The notes under the pieces are model-generated. The model had not been told where the DNA came from, made no database searches, and saw only the letters and a program-made list of their open reading frames with translations. Source: an uncultured Paracoccus sp. (GTDB taxonomy: Bacteria; Pseudomonadota; Alphaproteobacteria; Rhodobacterales; Rhodobacteraceae). Taken from it: 64,000 nucleotides of DNA. Positions 42,884-52,865 of the stretch are shown piece after piece; within the stretch, counting starts at the first letter, position 1; the number at the start of each line of letters is the position of its first letter. A program made the translations under genes and the position numbers. The DNA is taken from the NCBI RefSeq assembly GCF_945915435.1, contig NZ_CAMEFG010000009.1, positions 1 through 64,000 of the forward strand, read 5' to 3'.

Positions 42884-45288
42884 TGGCCGCAAAAGGCTTT
42901 TCTGCACCCGCCCCGATCCTGGCCCTGGCGCTGGCCGCCTGCGGCTGGACGCTGGCCCCGCAGGCCACCCTTGCGCAGGCCGTCCCACCCGACGCCGCCG
43001 CCCCCCTTGCGGGGGTCCCGGCCACGGTGGCGCCCATCCGCCCTGTCCCGCAACCGCCGCGCCCCGGCGGACCCGCGCTGGCCCCGACGGAAAGCCTCCA
43101 TCTCGGCGAACGCACGGGCGACGGCACCACCGGCCTGACCCTGCCCCGCCCCTTGCGGGTGGCCCAGCCCGAGATCCGCATCTCGCGGCCCGAACCCGCC
43201 GACGGCACCGCCGCCACCATCCTGGCCGAGGATCTTTCGCTGTCGCCCGACCGCACCCTGACCGCCTCGGGCGGGGTAGTGGTGTGGTATCAGGGCACGC
43301 GGCTGGTGGCGCAGCAGGTGGTCTACGACGGCCAGTCCGGGGGCGTGACGCTGCGCGGGCCGATCCACATATCGCAGCCCGCGCTGGCAGGTAGCACCGA
43401 CGAGGCGGTCCTGATCGCCGAGGCCGCCCAGCTTGAACCCAACATGCAGGACGGCATCCTGCGCGGCGCCCGCCTGCTGCTTGCGCGAGAGCTGCAACTG
43501 GCCGCCGCCGAGGCCCACCGCAGCCAGGACGGCCGCCTGACCACGCTGGACCGGGTGGTGGCATCCAGTTGCCGGGTCTGCGCCTCGGACCCGACGCCGC
43601 TGTGGGAAATCCGCGCGCGCCGGATCACCCATGACGCGCTGACGCGGCAACTTCATTTCGACAATCCGCAATTCCGCGCCTTCGGCATCCCGCTGGCCGC
43701 ACTGCCCGCCATGACCGCGCCCGACCCCACGGTCGAGCGGATGACCGGCCTTCTGCGCCCGCAGTTCCGCACGACCTCGCGGCTGGGTTTCGGCATCAAG
43801 CTGCCCTATTTCGTGACGCTTGGCGATCACGCCGACGTCACCCTGACGCCCTACCTGTCCACCAGCCGCACCCGCACGCTGGACCTGCGCTATCGCCACG
43901 CCTTCCGCAACGGCGTGATGGAATGGGACGGCGCGTTGTCGCGCGACGACATCCGCCAGGGCGAAACGCGCGGCTACCTGTTCGGCGCGGGCCAGTTCAT
44001 GCTGCCGCGCGGCTACCGCCTGACCGGCCAGATCCAGTCGGTCAGCGACCGCTCTTATCTGCTGGACTACGGCATCACCGACGCCGACCGGCTATGGAGC
44101 GGGCTGATGATCGACCGCGTCCGCCGCGACCGCTTCTTCTTCGCCCGCGCGGGAAAATACGAATCCCTGCGCGACGAGGCGGACGAGGCCAACGACCCCA
44201 ACCGCGTCGTGGACGTGATGTGGCACCGCCGCTGGCGGCCCGCGCTGATCGGCGGAGAGGCGGGCTTCGAATGGTCTCTGCATGGCCATCGCCGCCGCTC
44301 GTCGCAGGACATCACGGGGCGCGACGGGGTGCGCGGCTCGGTCTCGCTGGACTGGCGGCGCAGCCAGATCCTGCCGCATGGCTTCGTCGGCGCGGTGCAG
44401 ACCAGCATCGATGCCGATGTCTACCGCATCCGGCAGGACAGCCGCTTCGACGACTGGTTCATGCGCATCGACCCGGTTCTGGCAACGGAACTGCGCTGGC
44501 CGCTGATTCGCAGCGATGGGGGCGCCACCCATATCCTGGAACCCGTCGTGCAACTGGTCTGGTCGCGCCGTTCAGACTGGGGCGACGATATCCCCAACGA
44601 GGACAGCCACCTGATCGAGTTCGACGAGGGGAACCTTTTCTCCCTCAACCGCTTTCCGGGGTGGGATGCGCGGGAAACCGGGCTGCGCGCCAACCTGGGG
44701 CTAAGCTGGACCCGGCTGGACCGCGACGGCTCGACCCTGTCGCTGACGGCGGGCCGCGTGATCCGCAGCCGCACCGATCCGGCCTTCGCGAATTCCTCGG
44801 CGCTGGACGGGCGGCGCTCGGACTGGCTGCTGGCGGCGCAATACAGCCACCCCGACGGGCTGGCCATCGCCAACCGCGCCCTGTTCGACGATTCCCTGTC
44901 GATCAGCCGCAACGACCTGCGGCTTGGCTGGGCGCGCCCCGACCTGCAACTGTCGGCGGGCTACCTGTGGATGACCAGCGACGCGCTGGAAGGGCGCGAG
45001 GATCGGGTGTCCGAACTGACCACCACCGGCGGCTGGCAGATCGCGGACGGCTGGTGGGGCATCGCCGAGACGCGCTATGATTTCGTCGCCGACCGCGCGC
45101 AGAAGGCCCTGCTGGGGCTGGAATATCGCAACGAATGCGTGTCGCTGGAAATGGCGGTCGAGCGGCGCTTTACCTCGTCCGACGAACTGCGGCCCGAAAC
45201 CTCGTTCGAGCTGGGTATCCGCCTGGCAGGCTTCGGCAGCCAGAAAGATATCCGCGGAACGGTGGCGCGGCGCGCCTGCCTGCGCTAA
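42883..45288 (+). CDS. lptD: LPS assembly outer membrane protein LptD
   Basis: N-terminal OstA-like LSLSPDRTLTASGGVVVWYQGTRLVAQQVVYD, beta-barrel C-terminus; start overlaps lptG stop. Confidence 0.93.
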   Translation: MAAKGFSAPAPILALALAACGWTLAPQATLAQAVPPDAAAPLAGVPATVAPIRPVPQPPRPGGPALAPTESLHLGERTGDGTTGLTLPRPLRVAQPEIRISRPEPADGTAATILAEDLSLSPDRTLTASGGVVVWYQGTRLVAQQVVYDGQSGGVTLRGPIHISQPALAGSTDEAVLIAEAAQLEPNMQDGILRGARLLLARELQLAAAEAHRSQDGRLTTLDRVVASSCRVCASDPTPLWEIRARRITHDALTRQLHFDNPQFRAFGIPLAALPAMTAPDPTVERMTGLLRPQFRTTSRLGFGIKLPYFVTLGDHADVTLTPYLSTSRTRTLDLRYRHAFRNGVMEWDGALSRDDIRQGETRGYLFGAGQFMLPRGYRLTGQIQSVSDRSYLLDYGITDADRLWSGLMIDRVRRDRFFFARAGKYESLRDEADEANDPNRVVDVMWHRRWRPALIGGEAGFEWSLHGHRRRSSQDITGRDGVRGSVSLDWRRSQILPHGFVGAVQTSIDADVYRIRQDSRFDDWFMRIDPVLATELRWPLIRSDGGATHILEPVVQLVWSRRSDWGDDIPNEDSHLIEFDEGNLFSLNRFPGWDARETGLRANLGLSWTRLDRDGSTLSLTAGRVIRSRTDPAFANSSALDGRRSDWLLAAQYSHPDGLAIANRALFDDSLSISRNDLRLGWARPDLQLSAGYLWMTSDALEGREDRVSELTTTGGWQIADGWWGIAETRYDFVADRAQKALLGLEYRNECVSLEMAVERRFTSSDELRPETSFELGIRLAGFGSQKDIRGTVARRACLR

Positions 45289-45302
45289 TGTCCGGCCAAA
45301 CA

Positions 45303-46571
45303 ATGCTGCGAGGGGTTTTCATGCGGCGAGCAATTCTTGGCGCGGCAATGGCCGCGATGATGCTGGGCGGGCAGGCTGCGCTGGCGCAATCCAATCCGTT
45401 CCGCCCGGTCGTCTATGTCAACGACTCGGTCGTGACCGAGTTCGACATCCAGCAACGTGCCCGCTTCCTTCAACTGTTGCAGGCCCCCGACACCAGCCGC
45501 GCCGCCGCCGAACGCGCGGTGATCGAGGACCGGCTGCGCATGCAGGCCGCCGATTCGATCGGCATCCGCCCCACGGACGAAGCCATCGACGAGGCGCTGG
45601 CCGAATTCGCCGGGCGCGGCGGCCTCGACACCGCCCAGTTCGAGCAGCTCTTGCGCCAGAACGGGGTGGATCCGCAGATCTATCACGATTTCATCGTCTC
45701 GGGCGTGGTCTGGCGCGACGTGGTGCGCGCCCGCGTCGTGCCGACCGTCCGCGTCTCGGATGCCGAGGTCGAACAGGAATTCCAGAAGATCGTCCAGACC
45801 CCGCGCGTCACCGACGTCCTGCTGTCCGAACTGATCATCCCCGCACCCGAGGGGCAAGAGGCCCAGGCGATGGGCCTGGCCGAGGACATCCTCGCCAACG
45901 TCTCGTCCGAAAGCGAATTCGCCGCCGCCGCGCGGCAATATTCCGCCGTGCAAAGCCGCGAGGAAGGCGGACGCCTGCCCTGGACACCGCTGGCCAACCT
46001 GCCGCCCTCGCTGCAACCCATCGTCCTGTCGTTGCAGCCGGGCAGCGTCAGCCAGCCGCTGACCGTTCCGGGCGCGGTGGTGCTGTTCATGCTGCGCGAC
46101 ACGCGCGGCGTGGTGCGCTCGGGCGCGCGCGATCAGGTGCTGGAATATGTCCACCTGCGCCACGGCGACCCCGCCGAGGCCGCCCGCATCGCCGCCACCG
46201 TGCGCAGTTGCGGCGATCTCTTCGTGCGGGCCAACGGGCTGCCCGCCGACCGCCTTGTCCACGAGACGCGCAATCTTGGCGCGATCCCGCAGAACATCGG
46301 GCTTTACCTCGCCAGCCTCGACGACGACGAGGCCACCGCCTTCGGGGGCGAGGTCGTGATGCTGTGCAAGCGCACCCCTGCGCTGATGGCCTCGGCGGAC
46401 GAACAGCCGCAGGTGCCGGTGGCGCCCGACGAACCCGCCGAGCAGGCCCCCGATTCCAACGCGCTGCCCGATCTGGACACGGTGCGCAACGTGGTCTTCA
46501 ACCGCAAGATCTCGAATGCCGCCGACGCCTACCTGGCCGAGTTGCAGGCCAATGCCATCATCCGGCGCTGA
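45303..46571 (+). CDS. surA: Peptidyl-prolyl isomerase/chaperone SurA-like
   Basis: SNPFRPVVYVNDSVVTEFDIQQRARFLQLL; SurA_N and rotamase-like layout; located between lptD and pdxA. Confidence 0.88.
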   Translation: MLRGVFMRRAILGAAMAAMMLGGQAALAQSNPFRPVVYVNDSVVTEFDIQQRARFLQLLQAPDTSRAAAERAVIEDRLRMQAADSIGIRPTDEAIDEALAEFAGRGGLDTAQFEQLLRQNGVDPQIYHDFIVSGVVWRDVVRARVVPTVRVSDAEVEQEFQKIVQTPRVTDVLLSELIIPAPEGQEAQAMGLAEDILANVSSESEFAAAARQYSAVQSREEGGRLPWTPLANLPPSLQPIVLSLQPGSVSQPLTVPGAVVLFMLRDTRGVVRSGARDQVLEYVHLRHGDPAEAARIAATVRSCGDLFVRANGLPADRLVHETRNLGAIPQNIGLYLASLDDDEATAFGGEVVMLCKRTPALMASADEQPQVPVAPDEPAEQAPDSNALPDLDTVRNVVFNRKISNAADAYLAELQANAIIRR

Positions 46572-46580
46572 TCCGGGACC

Positions 46581-47579
46581 ATGCGGATGCCCCCGATCCT
46601 GCTGACCTGTGGCGAGCCTGCGGGCATCGGGCCGGAACTGGCCCCGCTTGCGCTTGACGCGGGGGTGCCCTTCGCCTGGCTTGGCGACCCGGCCCACCTG
46701 CCCCCCGGCACCCGCTGGACCGGCGTGACCGATCCCGCGCAGCCGGTGCCGCCAGGGCATCTGGCCGTGCTGCCCCACTCCTTCCCGTCACCGCGCACCC
46801 CCGGCAAGCCCGACCCGGCCAACGCGCCCGCCGTGGTCGAGGTCATCGCCCGCGCCGTCGCCCTGACCCGGCAGGACAAGGCCGCGGCCATCTGCACCCT
46901 GCCCATCAACAAGCAGGCACTGGTCAAGGGCGCCGCCTTCCCCTTTCCCGGCCATACCGAATATCTCGCCCATCTCGCGGGCGGGGCAGATGTCGCGATG
47001 ATGCTGGCCTCGACTACCATTGACCCACCCTGCCGGACCGTGCCCGCGACCATCCATATCGCGCTCGAAGACGTCCCGCACAGGCTGACGCCCGAGCTGC
47101 TGGAACGCACCATCCGCATCACCGCCGCCGCCCTTGCCCGCGACTTCGGCCTGTCGCATCCGCGCATCGCCCTGGCCGGGCTGAACCCCCATGCGGGCGA
47201 AAACGGCGTCATGGGCGATCAGGAAGGCGACTGGATCGCCCCGCTCGCGGACCGCCTGCGCGAACAGGGATTCGCGCTGACCGGCCCGCTGCCCGCCGAC
47301 ACGATGTTTCACGCGGCGGCGCGCCGAAACTACGATGCGGCGATCTGCGCCTATCACGACCAGGCGCTGATCCCGATCAAGACGCTGGACTTCGCGGGCG
47401 GGGTGAACGTGACGCTCGGCCTGCCCTTCATCCGAACCTCGCCGGACCACGGAACGGCCTTCGACATCGCCGGAAAGGGGCTGGCCGATCCCACCAGCAC
47501 CATCGCCGCCCTGCGGATGGCCCATGACATGGCCCAAAAGAGCATGGCCCAAAAGAACATGACACAGAAACGCCGATGA
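46581..47579 (+). CDS. pdxA: 4-hydroxythreonine-4-phosphate dehydrogenase
   Basis: [17 protein letters not shown]...[10 protein letters not shown]...GHTEYLAHL...[43 protein letters not shown]. Confidence 0.96.
   Translation: MRMPPILLTCGEPAGIGPELAPLALDAGVPFAWLGDPAHLPPGTRWTGVTDPAQPVPPGHLAVLPHSFPSPRTPGKPDPANAPAVVEVIARAVALTRQDKAAAICTLPINKQALVKGAAFPFPGHTEYLAHLAGGADVAMMLASTTIDPPCRTVPATIHIALEDVPHRLTPELLERTIRITAAALARDFGLSHPRIALAGLNPHAGENGVMGDQEGDWIAPLADRLREQGFALTGPLPADTMFHAAARRNYDAAICAYHDQALIPIKTLDFAGGVNVTLGLPFIRTSPDHGTAFDIAGKGLADPTSTIAALRMAHDMAQKSMAQKNMTQKRR
47529..47573 (+). repeat. 15-bp tandem repeat at the pdxA 3' end ([15 protein letters not shown])
   Basis: ATGGCCCAAAAGAGC / ATGGCCCAAAAGAAC / ATGACACAGAAACGC. 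Confidence 0.8.
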
Positions 47580-47593
47580 TTCTTCATCATTCA

Positions 47594-47635
47594 AACACCC
47601 TCGGGGGGTCCGGGGGGCAGACAGCCCCCCGGCCG
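47594..47635. repeat. GC-rich intergenic palindrome between pdxA and rsmA, possibly a dispersed repeat or terminator
   Basis: CCGGGGGGC-AGACA-GCCCCCCGG (47610-47632) preceded by CCCTCGGGGGGT. Confidence 0.6.
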
Positions 47636-47643
47636 GCGCAACC

Positions 47644-48495
47644 ATGAGCGCGCTCGACAACCTGCCCCCCCTGCGCGAGGTGATCGCGCGCCACGACCTG
47701 CGCGCGAAAAAGCAGCTTGGCCAGAACTTCCTGCTGGACCTGAACCTGACCGCCAAGATCGCGCGCGCCGCAGGCGATCTCGGCCAGTGCGACGTGATCG
47801 AGGTCGGCCCCGGTCCCGGCGGGCTGACCCGTGGCCTGCTGGCCGAAGGCGCGCGCCACGTCCTCGCCATCGAAAAGGACGCCCGCGCCCTGCCCGCCCT
47901 GGCCGAGATCGCCGCCGCCTACCCTGGCCGCCTGACCGTCATCAACGGCGACGCGCTGGAAATCGACCCGCTGGCCCATGTCGCGCCGCCGGTGCGCATC
48001 GTCGCCAACCTGCCCTATAACGTCGGAACCGAACTGCTGATCCGCTGGCTCACCCCGCCCGCATGGCCGCCCTTCTGGCAGTCCCTGACGCTCATGTTCC
48101 AGAAAGAGGTGGCCGAGCGCATCACCGCCCGCCCCGGCGGCAAGGCCTATGGCAGGCTGGCGGTGCTGGCGCAATGGCGGGCCGACGCGCGCATCGTGAT
48201 GACGCTCCCGCCCGAGGCTTTCGTGCCCGCGCCCAAGGTCCATTCCTCGGTCGTCCACCTGACCGCCCTGCCGCAACCGCGCTATCCCGCCGATGCGAAG
48301 GTGCTTTCCTCGGTCGTCGCGGCGGGCTTCAACCAGCGCCGCAAGATGCTGCGCGCCTCGCTGAAATCGATCCACCCGGAAATCGAGCGCCTGCTTGAGG
48401 AATGCGGCATCCCCCCCACCGCCCGCGCGGAAGAGGTCGGGCTGGAACAGTTCTGCACGCTTGCCCGCGCCGTCCAGGCCGCGCGGCAGGGCTGA
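47644..48495 (+). CDS. rsmA: 16S rRNA (A1518/A1519-N6)-dimethyltransferase
   Basis: [28 protein letters not shown]...[20 protein letters not shown]...[18 protein letters not shown]. Confidence 0.97.
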   Translation: MSALDNLPPLREVIARHDLRAKKQLGQNFLLDLNLTAKIARAAGDLGQCDVIEVGPGPGGLTRGLLAEGARHVLAIEKDARALPALAEIAAAYPGRLTVINGDALEIDPLAHVAPPVRIVANLPYNVGTELLIRWLTPPAWPPFWQSLTLMFQKEVAERITARPGGKAYGRLAVLAQWRADARIVMTLPPEAFVPAPKVHSSVVHLTALPQPRYPADAKVLSSVVAAGFNQRRKMLRASLKSIHPEIERLLEECGIPPTARAEEVGLEQFCTLARAVQAARQG

Positions 48496-48521
48496 CCCCC
48501 CTCCCGAAAGGAATGACCGCG

Positions 48522-49706
48522 ATGCCCCCCTCCGGCCCCCTGGCAAGGTTCTTGCGGCAGCTTGGACCTTCCATGCCCTTCCTGGGCCTGCGCGAGGCCC
48601 TGCGCGCCAGCATCGGCGCCTTTGCCGGGCTTGGCCTGCTGGCGGTCGCGGTGATCTTCCTGGCCCGCCACGATTACGGCCTGTTCATGATCGCGCCCTT
48701 CGGCGCCAGCGCCGTCCTGCTTTTCGCCGTGCCCAACAGCCCGTTGGCACAGCCCTGGTCGGCGATGGTCGGCAACCTGGTATCGGGGCTGGCAGGCGTC
48801 GGGGCAGTATTCTTCGTGGCCGATCCCGCGCTTTGCATGGCGGTGGCGGTCGGCGGCGCGATCTTCGCCATGCACCTGTGCAACGCCCTGCATCCGCCCG
48901 GCGGCGCGGTCGCCCTGACCGCCGCCCTGTCGGCCGAACAGATCCGCGAACTCGGCTGGAGCTTCGCGCTGTCCCCGGTCCTTGCCGGAACCGCCTGCCT
49001 TGCGGCGGTGGCGGTGATCTGGGCGCGGCTGACCGGGCGGCGCTATCCCTTCCGCCAGCAGGACGAGGTCAACCGCCACGGCACCACCGACAACGTGGAC
49101 CGGCTGCATGTCACGCGCGCCGAGCTGGCCGGGATCCTGCAACAGTTCCGCCAGACCACCAACATCGGCGTCGAGGATCTGGCCCGGCTGGTCGGCGCGG
49201 TCGAGATGCTGGCCGCCCAGCACCAGATGGAAGGGATCGAGGTCGCCGATGTCATGTCCCGCGACCTGGTCACAGTCGCCCCCGATACCCGCCTGTCCAA
49301 TGTCGCGCGGCTGTTCCGGGACCACGGCTTCACCTCGCTGCCGGTGGTGGGACCGGATGCGCGCTATCTTGGGCTGATCTTCCAGATCCATCTGATCCGG
49401 CGCGGGCAGGAACTGGCCGAGCGCACGGATCAGGGCTTCCTGCGCTCGATCGGCTCGCTGCTGAGCCCGCAGTCCGGCACCCCGCCCTCGGCGGCGCAGG
49501 TGATGTCGGTCACGGTGCCCTCGGTCGCGGCGACGGCACCCCTGGCCGAGGTGCTGCCGCTGCTGGCACGCAGCGATTGCGACGCGGTGCCGGTGCTTGA
49601 AGGCCAGCGCATCATCGGCATCGTGACCCGGACCGACCTGATCGACGCCCTGGCGCACCGGCAGGCGAACCTGCTGGTTCAAGACACGGGATCGACACCC
49701 GCATGA
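48522..49706 (+). CDS. HPP family membrane protein with C-terminal tandem CBS domains
   Basis: FMIAPFGASAVLLFAVPNSPLAQPWSAMVGNLVSG...ALHPPGGAVALTAAL; two CBS repeats (VADVMSRDLVTVAPDT...; VMSVTVPSVAATAPLAEVLPLL). Confidence 0.92.
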   Translation: MPPSGPLARFLRQLGPSMPFLGLREALRASIGAFAGLGLLAVAVIFLARHDYGLFMIAPFGASAVLLFAVPNSPLAQPWSAMVGNLVSGLAGVGAVFFVADPALCMAVAVGGAIFAMHLCNALHPPGGAVALTAALSAEQIRELGWSFALSPVLAGTACLAAVAVIWARLTGRRYPFRQQDEVNRHGTTDNVDRLHVTRAELAGILQQFRQTTNIGVEDLARLVGAVEMLAAQHQMEGIEVADVMSRDLVTVAPDTRLSNVARLFRDHGFTSLPVVGPDARYLGLIFQIHLIRRGQELAERTDQGFLRSIGSLLSPQSGTPPSAAQVMSVTVPSVAATAPLAEVLPLLARSDCDAVPVLEGQRIIGIVTRTDLIDALAHRQANLLVQDTGSTPA

Positions 49707-49710
49707 TTTC

Positions 49711-49740
49711 TTGACACTTTCACTAGGATACGACTACAAG
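49711..49740 (+). promoter_or_regulatory. Candidate sigma70-type promoter for the TonB receptor
   Basis: TTGACA-18 bp-TACAAG upstream of the ATG at 49796. Confidence 0.35.
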
Positions 49741-49795
49741 CCCGTTGAAACGCCAGCGCCCGCCAGCCTCATCCCCTTCTCCAACGGAGCTATCG

Positions 49796-51811
49796 ATGAG
49801 ACCGAGCGCCCTTTTCACCTCCTCTCTCTTCACCGCCGCCGCATGGCCGCTGATCCTTGCCGCGCAGCAGGCACCCCTGCCCCAGGTGCGGCTGGACGAG
49901 GTGGTGCTGACCGCCACGGACGAGGGACCGGCGGGAACCGCGCCGGTCGCCACGATTTCGGCGGACGAGATCGCGCGGCGCCAAGCGGGGTCGGTCGCCG
50001 ACATCCTGCGCGATGTGCCCGGCATCAGCGCCGCCCATCGCGGCAATGTGCTGAGCGCGGCGCCCAATATCCGGGGTTTCGGCGGAACGGCGCATATGGC
50101 CAGCGACCCCTCGGTCCAGGTGGCCATCGACGGGACGAACACCGACGGCGGGCGGGTCTATCAGAACGTGACCGGACAGGCGGCGGACCCGGCGCTGCTG
50201 CGCTCGGCCTCGGTGCTGAAGGGGCCGCTGGCCTCGCTGGAATATGGTTCGGGGATCAATGGCGGCACGGTGCGGCTGGACACGATCAACGGCGCCGACC
50301 TGACCGGCGGCCAGCCCGGCTACCGCTTTCGCCAGTTGCTGGGCGCCAACTCCAACGGCGACGGCTGGGTGACGTCCTCGACGCTGGCATGGCAGGCGGA
50401 TGATCGCTTCGACTTCCTGCTGAACTATTCCCGCCGCCGCCTGGCCGAGCAAGAGGACGGCGACGGCGACACCATCGCCAACGAGGGATTCAACCTGCCC
50501 TCGCTGCTGGTCAAGGCGCGCTATCGCATCGACGAGGCGAACACCGTCACCCTGTCCTACACCGATTCGAAAAGCGCCGAACGCGACGTGCCCTATGCGC
50601 AGGCCACCGGCTCGCCCATCTTCGGCAACGTCAACCGCGACCGCGAGGGGTCCGTGGCCTCGGTCGCGTGGAATTACGATCCCGCAGGCAACGACCTGAT
50701 CGACCTGGAACTGAAATACACCCGCTCCGAGCAGGTCGTCGATATCGAGGCGCTGGTCCCCGGCACCCCCGCCGCCATGTTCGAGGGGCGCTATAACCTG
50801 GACACCGACCGCATCACGCTGAAGAACACGGCCCGCTTTGCCCATGCGGGCGTCGCCCACAACCTGCGCGCGGGGCTGGACTGGCAGCGGCAGGAACGCG
50901 ATGCGGCGAATTATACGCCCTCGGGCCGGTTCACGCGCTTCGGCGTCTTCGTCCTGGATGAAATGGAACTGGCGGGCGACCTGAACCTGTCCGCCGGCCT
51001 GCGGGTCGAGCGGCAGAAGATCGAGGGTGCCGAACAGGGCGGCGCCGCCTTCGGCCCATTCACCACCACCGCCCGCACGGCGGGCCTGGGGATCGAGAAG
51101 GGGCTGGGCGCGGGCTTCAGCGCCTTCGGTTCGTTCACCTATGGCGAGGGGCTGGCGACGCTGGACGTCGCGCCCTCGCTTTCGCCCACGCGCGGCACCT
51201 ATTACGGCGATACGGTCCAGAAAAGCCGGGTGTGGGAGGCCGGGCTGAAATACGCGGGCAACGACCTGGTGGCGGCGGGCGACCGGCTGACCGCCTCGGC
51301 CTCGGCCTACCAGACGGTGATCTGGGACGCGCTTTATGGCGTCTCGACCTCGGCATCGGCGGAATATACCGGCTTCACCATGCGCGGGGTCGAGCTTGAG
51401 GCCCGCTATGACATGGCGCAGGGCTTCTACGCGCGCGGCGCGCTGACGATCAACAACCACAGCGAGGACTATTATACCGCAGCCGAGGGGCTGATCCGGC
51501 AGGATTATATCTATACCGCCGCCGACCAGTTGACCCTGACCGTCGGGCAACGCTGGCGCGAATTCGACCTGGCCTGGCACATGCATGCCGCCAAGGGGGT
51601 CGAACTGGCGCGTCCGGGCACCACCTCGGAAGGGCCGGGTTGGGCGGTCCACGACCTGACCCTGCGCTACGAACCGGAAACCGGCCCGCTGGCCGGGCTG
51701 GCCGTGGACCTGGGCGTGGAAAACGTCTTTGACCGCCAATACAAGAACAACCTGTCCTATCTGGCCGAGCCGGGGCGCAACTTCAAGCTGTCGCTGGCCC
51801 GGACCTTCTGA
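49796..51811 (+). CDS. TonB-dependent outer membrane receptor, haem/siderophore-like
   Basis: Plug VRLDEVVLTATDEG...ADILRDVPGISAAHRGNVLSAAPNIRGFGG; terminal VENVFDRQYKNNLSYLAEPGRNFKLSLARTF. Confidence 0.9.
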   Translation: MRPSALFTSSLFTAAAWPLILAAQQAPLPQVRLDEVVLTATDEGPAGTAPVATISADEIARRQAGSVADILRDVPGISAAHRGNVLSAAPNIRGFGGTAHMASDPSVQVAIDGTNTDGGRVYQNVTGQAADPALLRSASVLKGPLASLEYGSGINGGTVRLDTINGADLTGGQPGYRFRQLLGANSNGDGWVTSSTLAWQADDRFDFLLNYSRRRLAEQEDGDGDTIANEGFNLPSLLVKARYRIDEANTVTLSYTDSKSAERDVPYAQATGSPIFGNVNRDREGSVASVAWNYDPAGNDLIDLELKYTRSEQVVDIEALVPGTPAAMFEGRYNLDTDRITLKNTARFAHAGVAHNLRAGLDWQRQERDAANYTPSGRFTRFGVFVLDEMELAGDLNLSAGLRVERQKIEGAEQGGAAFGPFTTTARTAGLGIEKGLGAGFSAFGSFTYGEGLATLDVAPSLSPTRGTYYGDTVQKSRVWEAGLKYAGNDLVAAGDRLTASASAYQTVIWDALYGVSTSASAEYTGFTMRGVELEARYDMAQGFYARGALTINNHSEDYYTAAEGLIRQDYIYTAADQLTLTVGQRWREFDLAWHMHAAKGVELARPGTTSEGPGWAVHDLTLRYEPETGPLAGLAVDLGVENVFDRQYKNNLSYLAEPGRNFKLSLARTF

Positions 51812-51836
51812 GCAGGCCCGAATCGGCAAGGCAGGC

Positions 51837-51856
51837 GGCCGGGCGCGGACCCGGCC
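51837..51856 (+). terminator. Putative hairpin terminator downstream of the TonB receptor
   Basis: GGCCGGG-CGCGGA-CCCGGCC; no strong U-tract. Confidence 0.4.
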
Positions 51857-52068
51857 GTTCGCGTTGCGGCACCACCGATCACCCATTCGTGACCGCGCCC
51901 GGACCGCGAAACGCGCCCCTGCCCCGGCGGCGCGGTTTTGCCGATATGGGGTCAGGGCATCGCATGGCGTGGACGATGGCGCGCGGAACGATTAGAAGAA
52001 CCCGACCCTGGGCGCGTGCGTTGCGGTGCCCCGGAACAAGCCAGAACAAGAAAAGAGCGGCAGAGCAT

Positions 52069-52830
52069 ATGCACAACGGCAGCAGGACGGCCCAATCGGT
52101 CGCCTCGGTCAGACCCCTACAGATCCGCGGTCGTTTCCTGACTGCGGTCGCATTGCACCTGGAAGGGCACCCCGACCACGCATTCATGGATGCGCTGGAC
52201 ATGCGCCTGCGCCAGACCCCGCGCTTCTTCCAGGATGCGCCGGTCGTGATCGACCTTGAAAAGGCGCAGGGCATCGACAGCACCGCCGACCTGATGGCCC
52301 TGATCGAGTCCTTGCGCGCCCGCAGGCTGGCCGTCATCGGCATCCAGTCGGGCGACGACGTGCAGGCGCAGGCGGCGGGCGAGATCGGGCTGGTGGCGCT
52401 GGCCGCGGGCCGCGACGCGCCGCTGGAGCGCGTCTCGCGTCCCGGCAAGCGCCCCGCCGCTGCCGCGGCCACCCCGCCCGCCGTCGTCGAACAGCCCCCC
52501 GCACCCGCAAGGCTGATCACCCAGCCCGTCCGTTCCGGCCAGACGGTCTTTGCCGACCGTGGCGACCTGATCGTCGTCGGTCCCGTCAGTTCGGGGGCCG
52601 AGGTGATCGCGGCGGGCAATATCCACATCTACGGCCGGTTGCGGGGCCGCGCGCTGGCAGGGGTGAACGGCGATACCTCGGCCCGGATCTTCTGCAATGC
52701 GCTGGACGCCGAACTGCTGGCCATCGCCGGGCTTTACCGCACCAGCGAGCAGATGGGCACCGACACGCCACGCCAGCATGTGCAGGCATGGCTGGACGGC
52801 GACCGGCTGCAAATCGAATCCCTCAAGTAA
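52069..52830 (+). CDS. minC: Septum site-determining protein MinC
   Basis: QPVRSGQTVFADRGDLIVVGPVSSGAEVIAAGNIHIYGRLRGRALAGVNGDTSARIFCNALDAELLAIAG. Confidence 0.95.
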   Translation: MHNGSRTAQSVASVRPLQIRGRFLTAVALHLEGHPDHAFMDALDMRLRQTPRFFQDAPVVIDLEKAQGIDSTADLMALIESLRARRLAVIGIQSGDDVQAQAAGEIGLVALAAGRDAPLERVSRPGKRPAAAAATPPAVVEQPPAPARLITQPVRSGQTVFADRGDLIVVGPVSSGAEVIAAGNIHIYGRLRGRALAGVNGDTSARIFCNALDAELLAIAGLYRTSEQMGTDTPRQHVQAWLDGDRLQIESLK

Positions 52831-52865
52831 CCCCTTCCAATACCAATGACCGAAAGGAAGCGTTC

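Noticed and set aside
49790-51886. 698-aa minus ORF opposite the TonB receptor
   Set aside because: Shadow ORF of a well-supported gene; no recognisable domains
52034-52054. GAACAAGCCAGAAC upstream of minC as an SOS box
   Set aside because: Spacing is N6, not the N7 needed for alphaproteobacterial LexA
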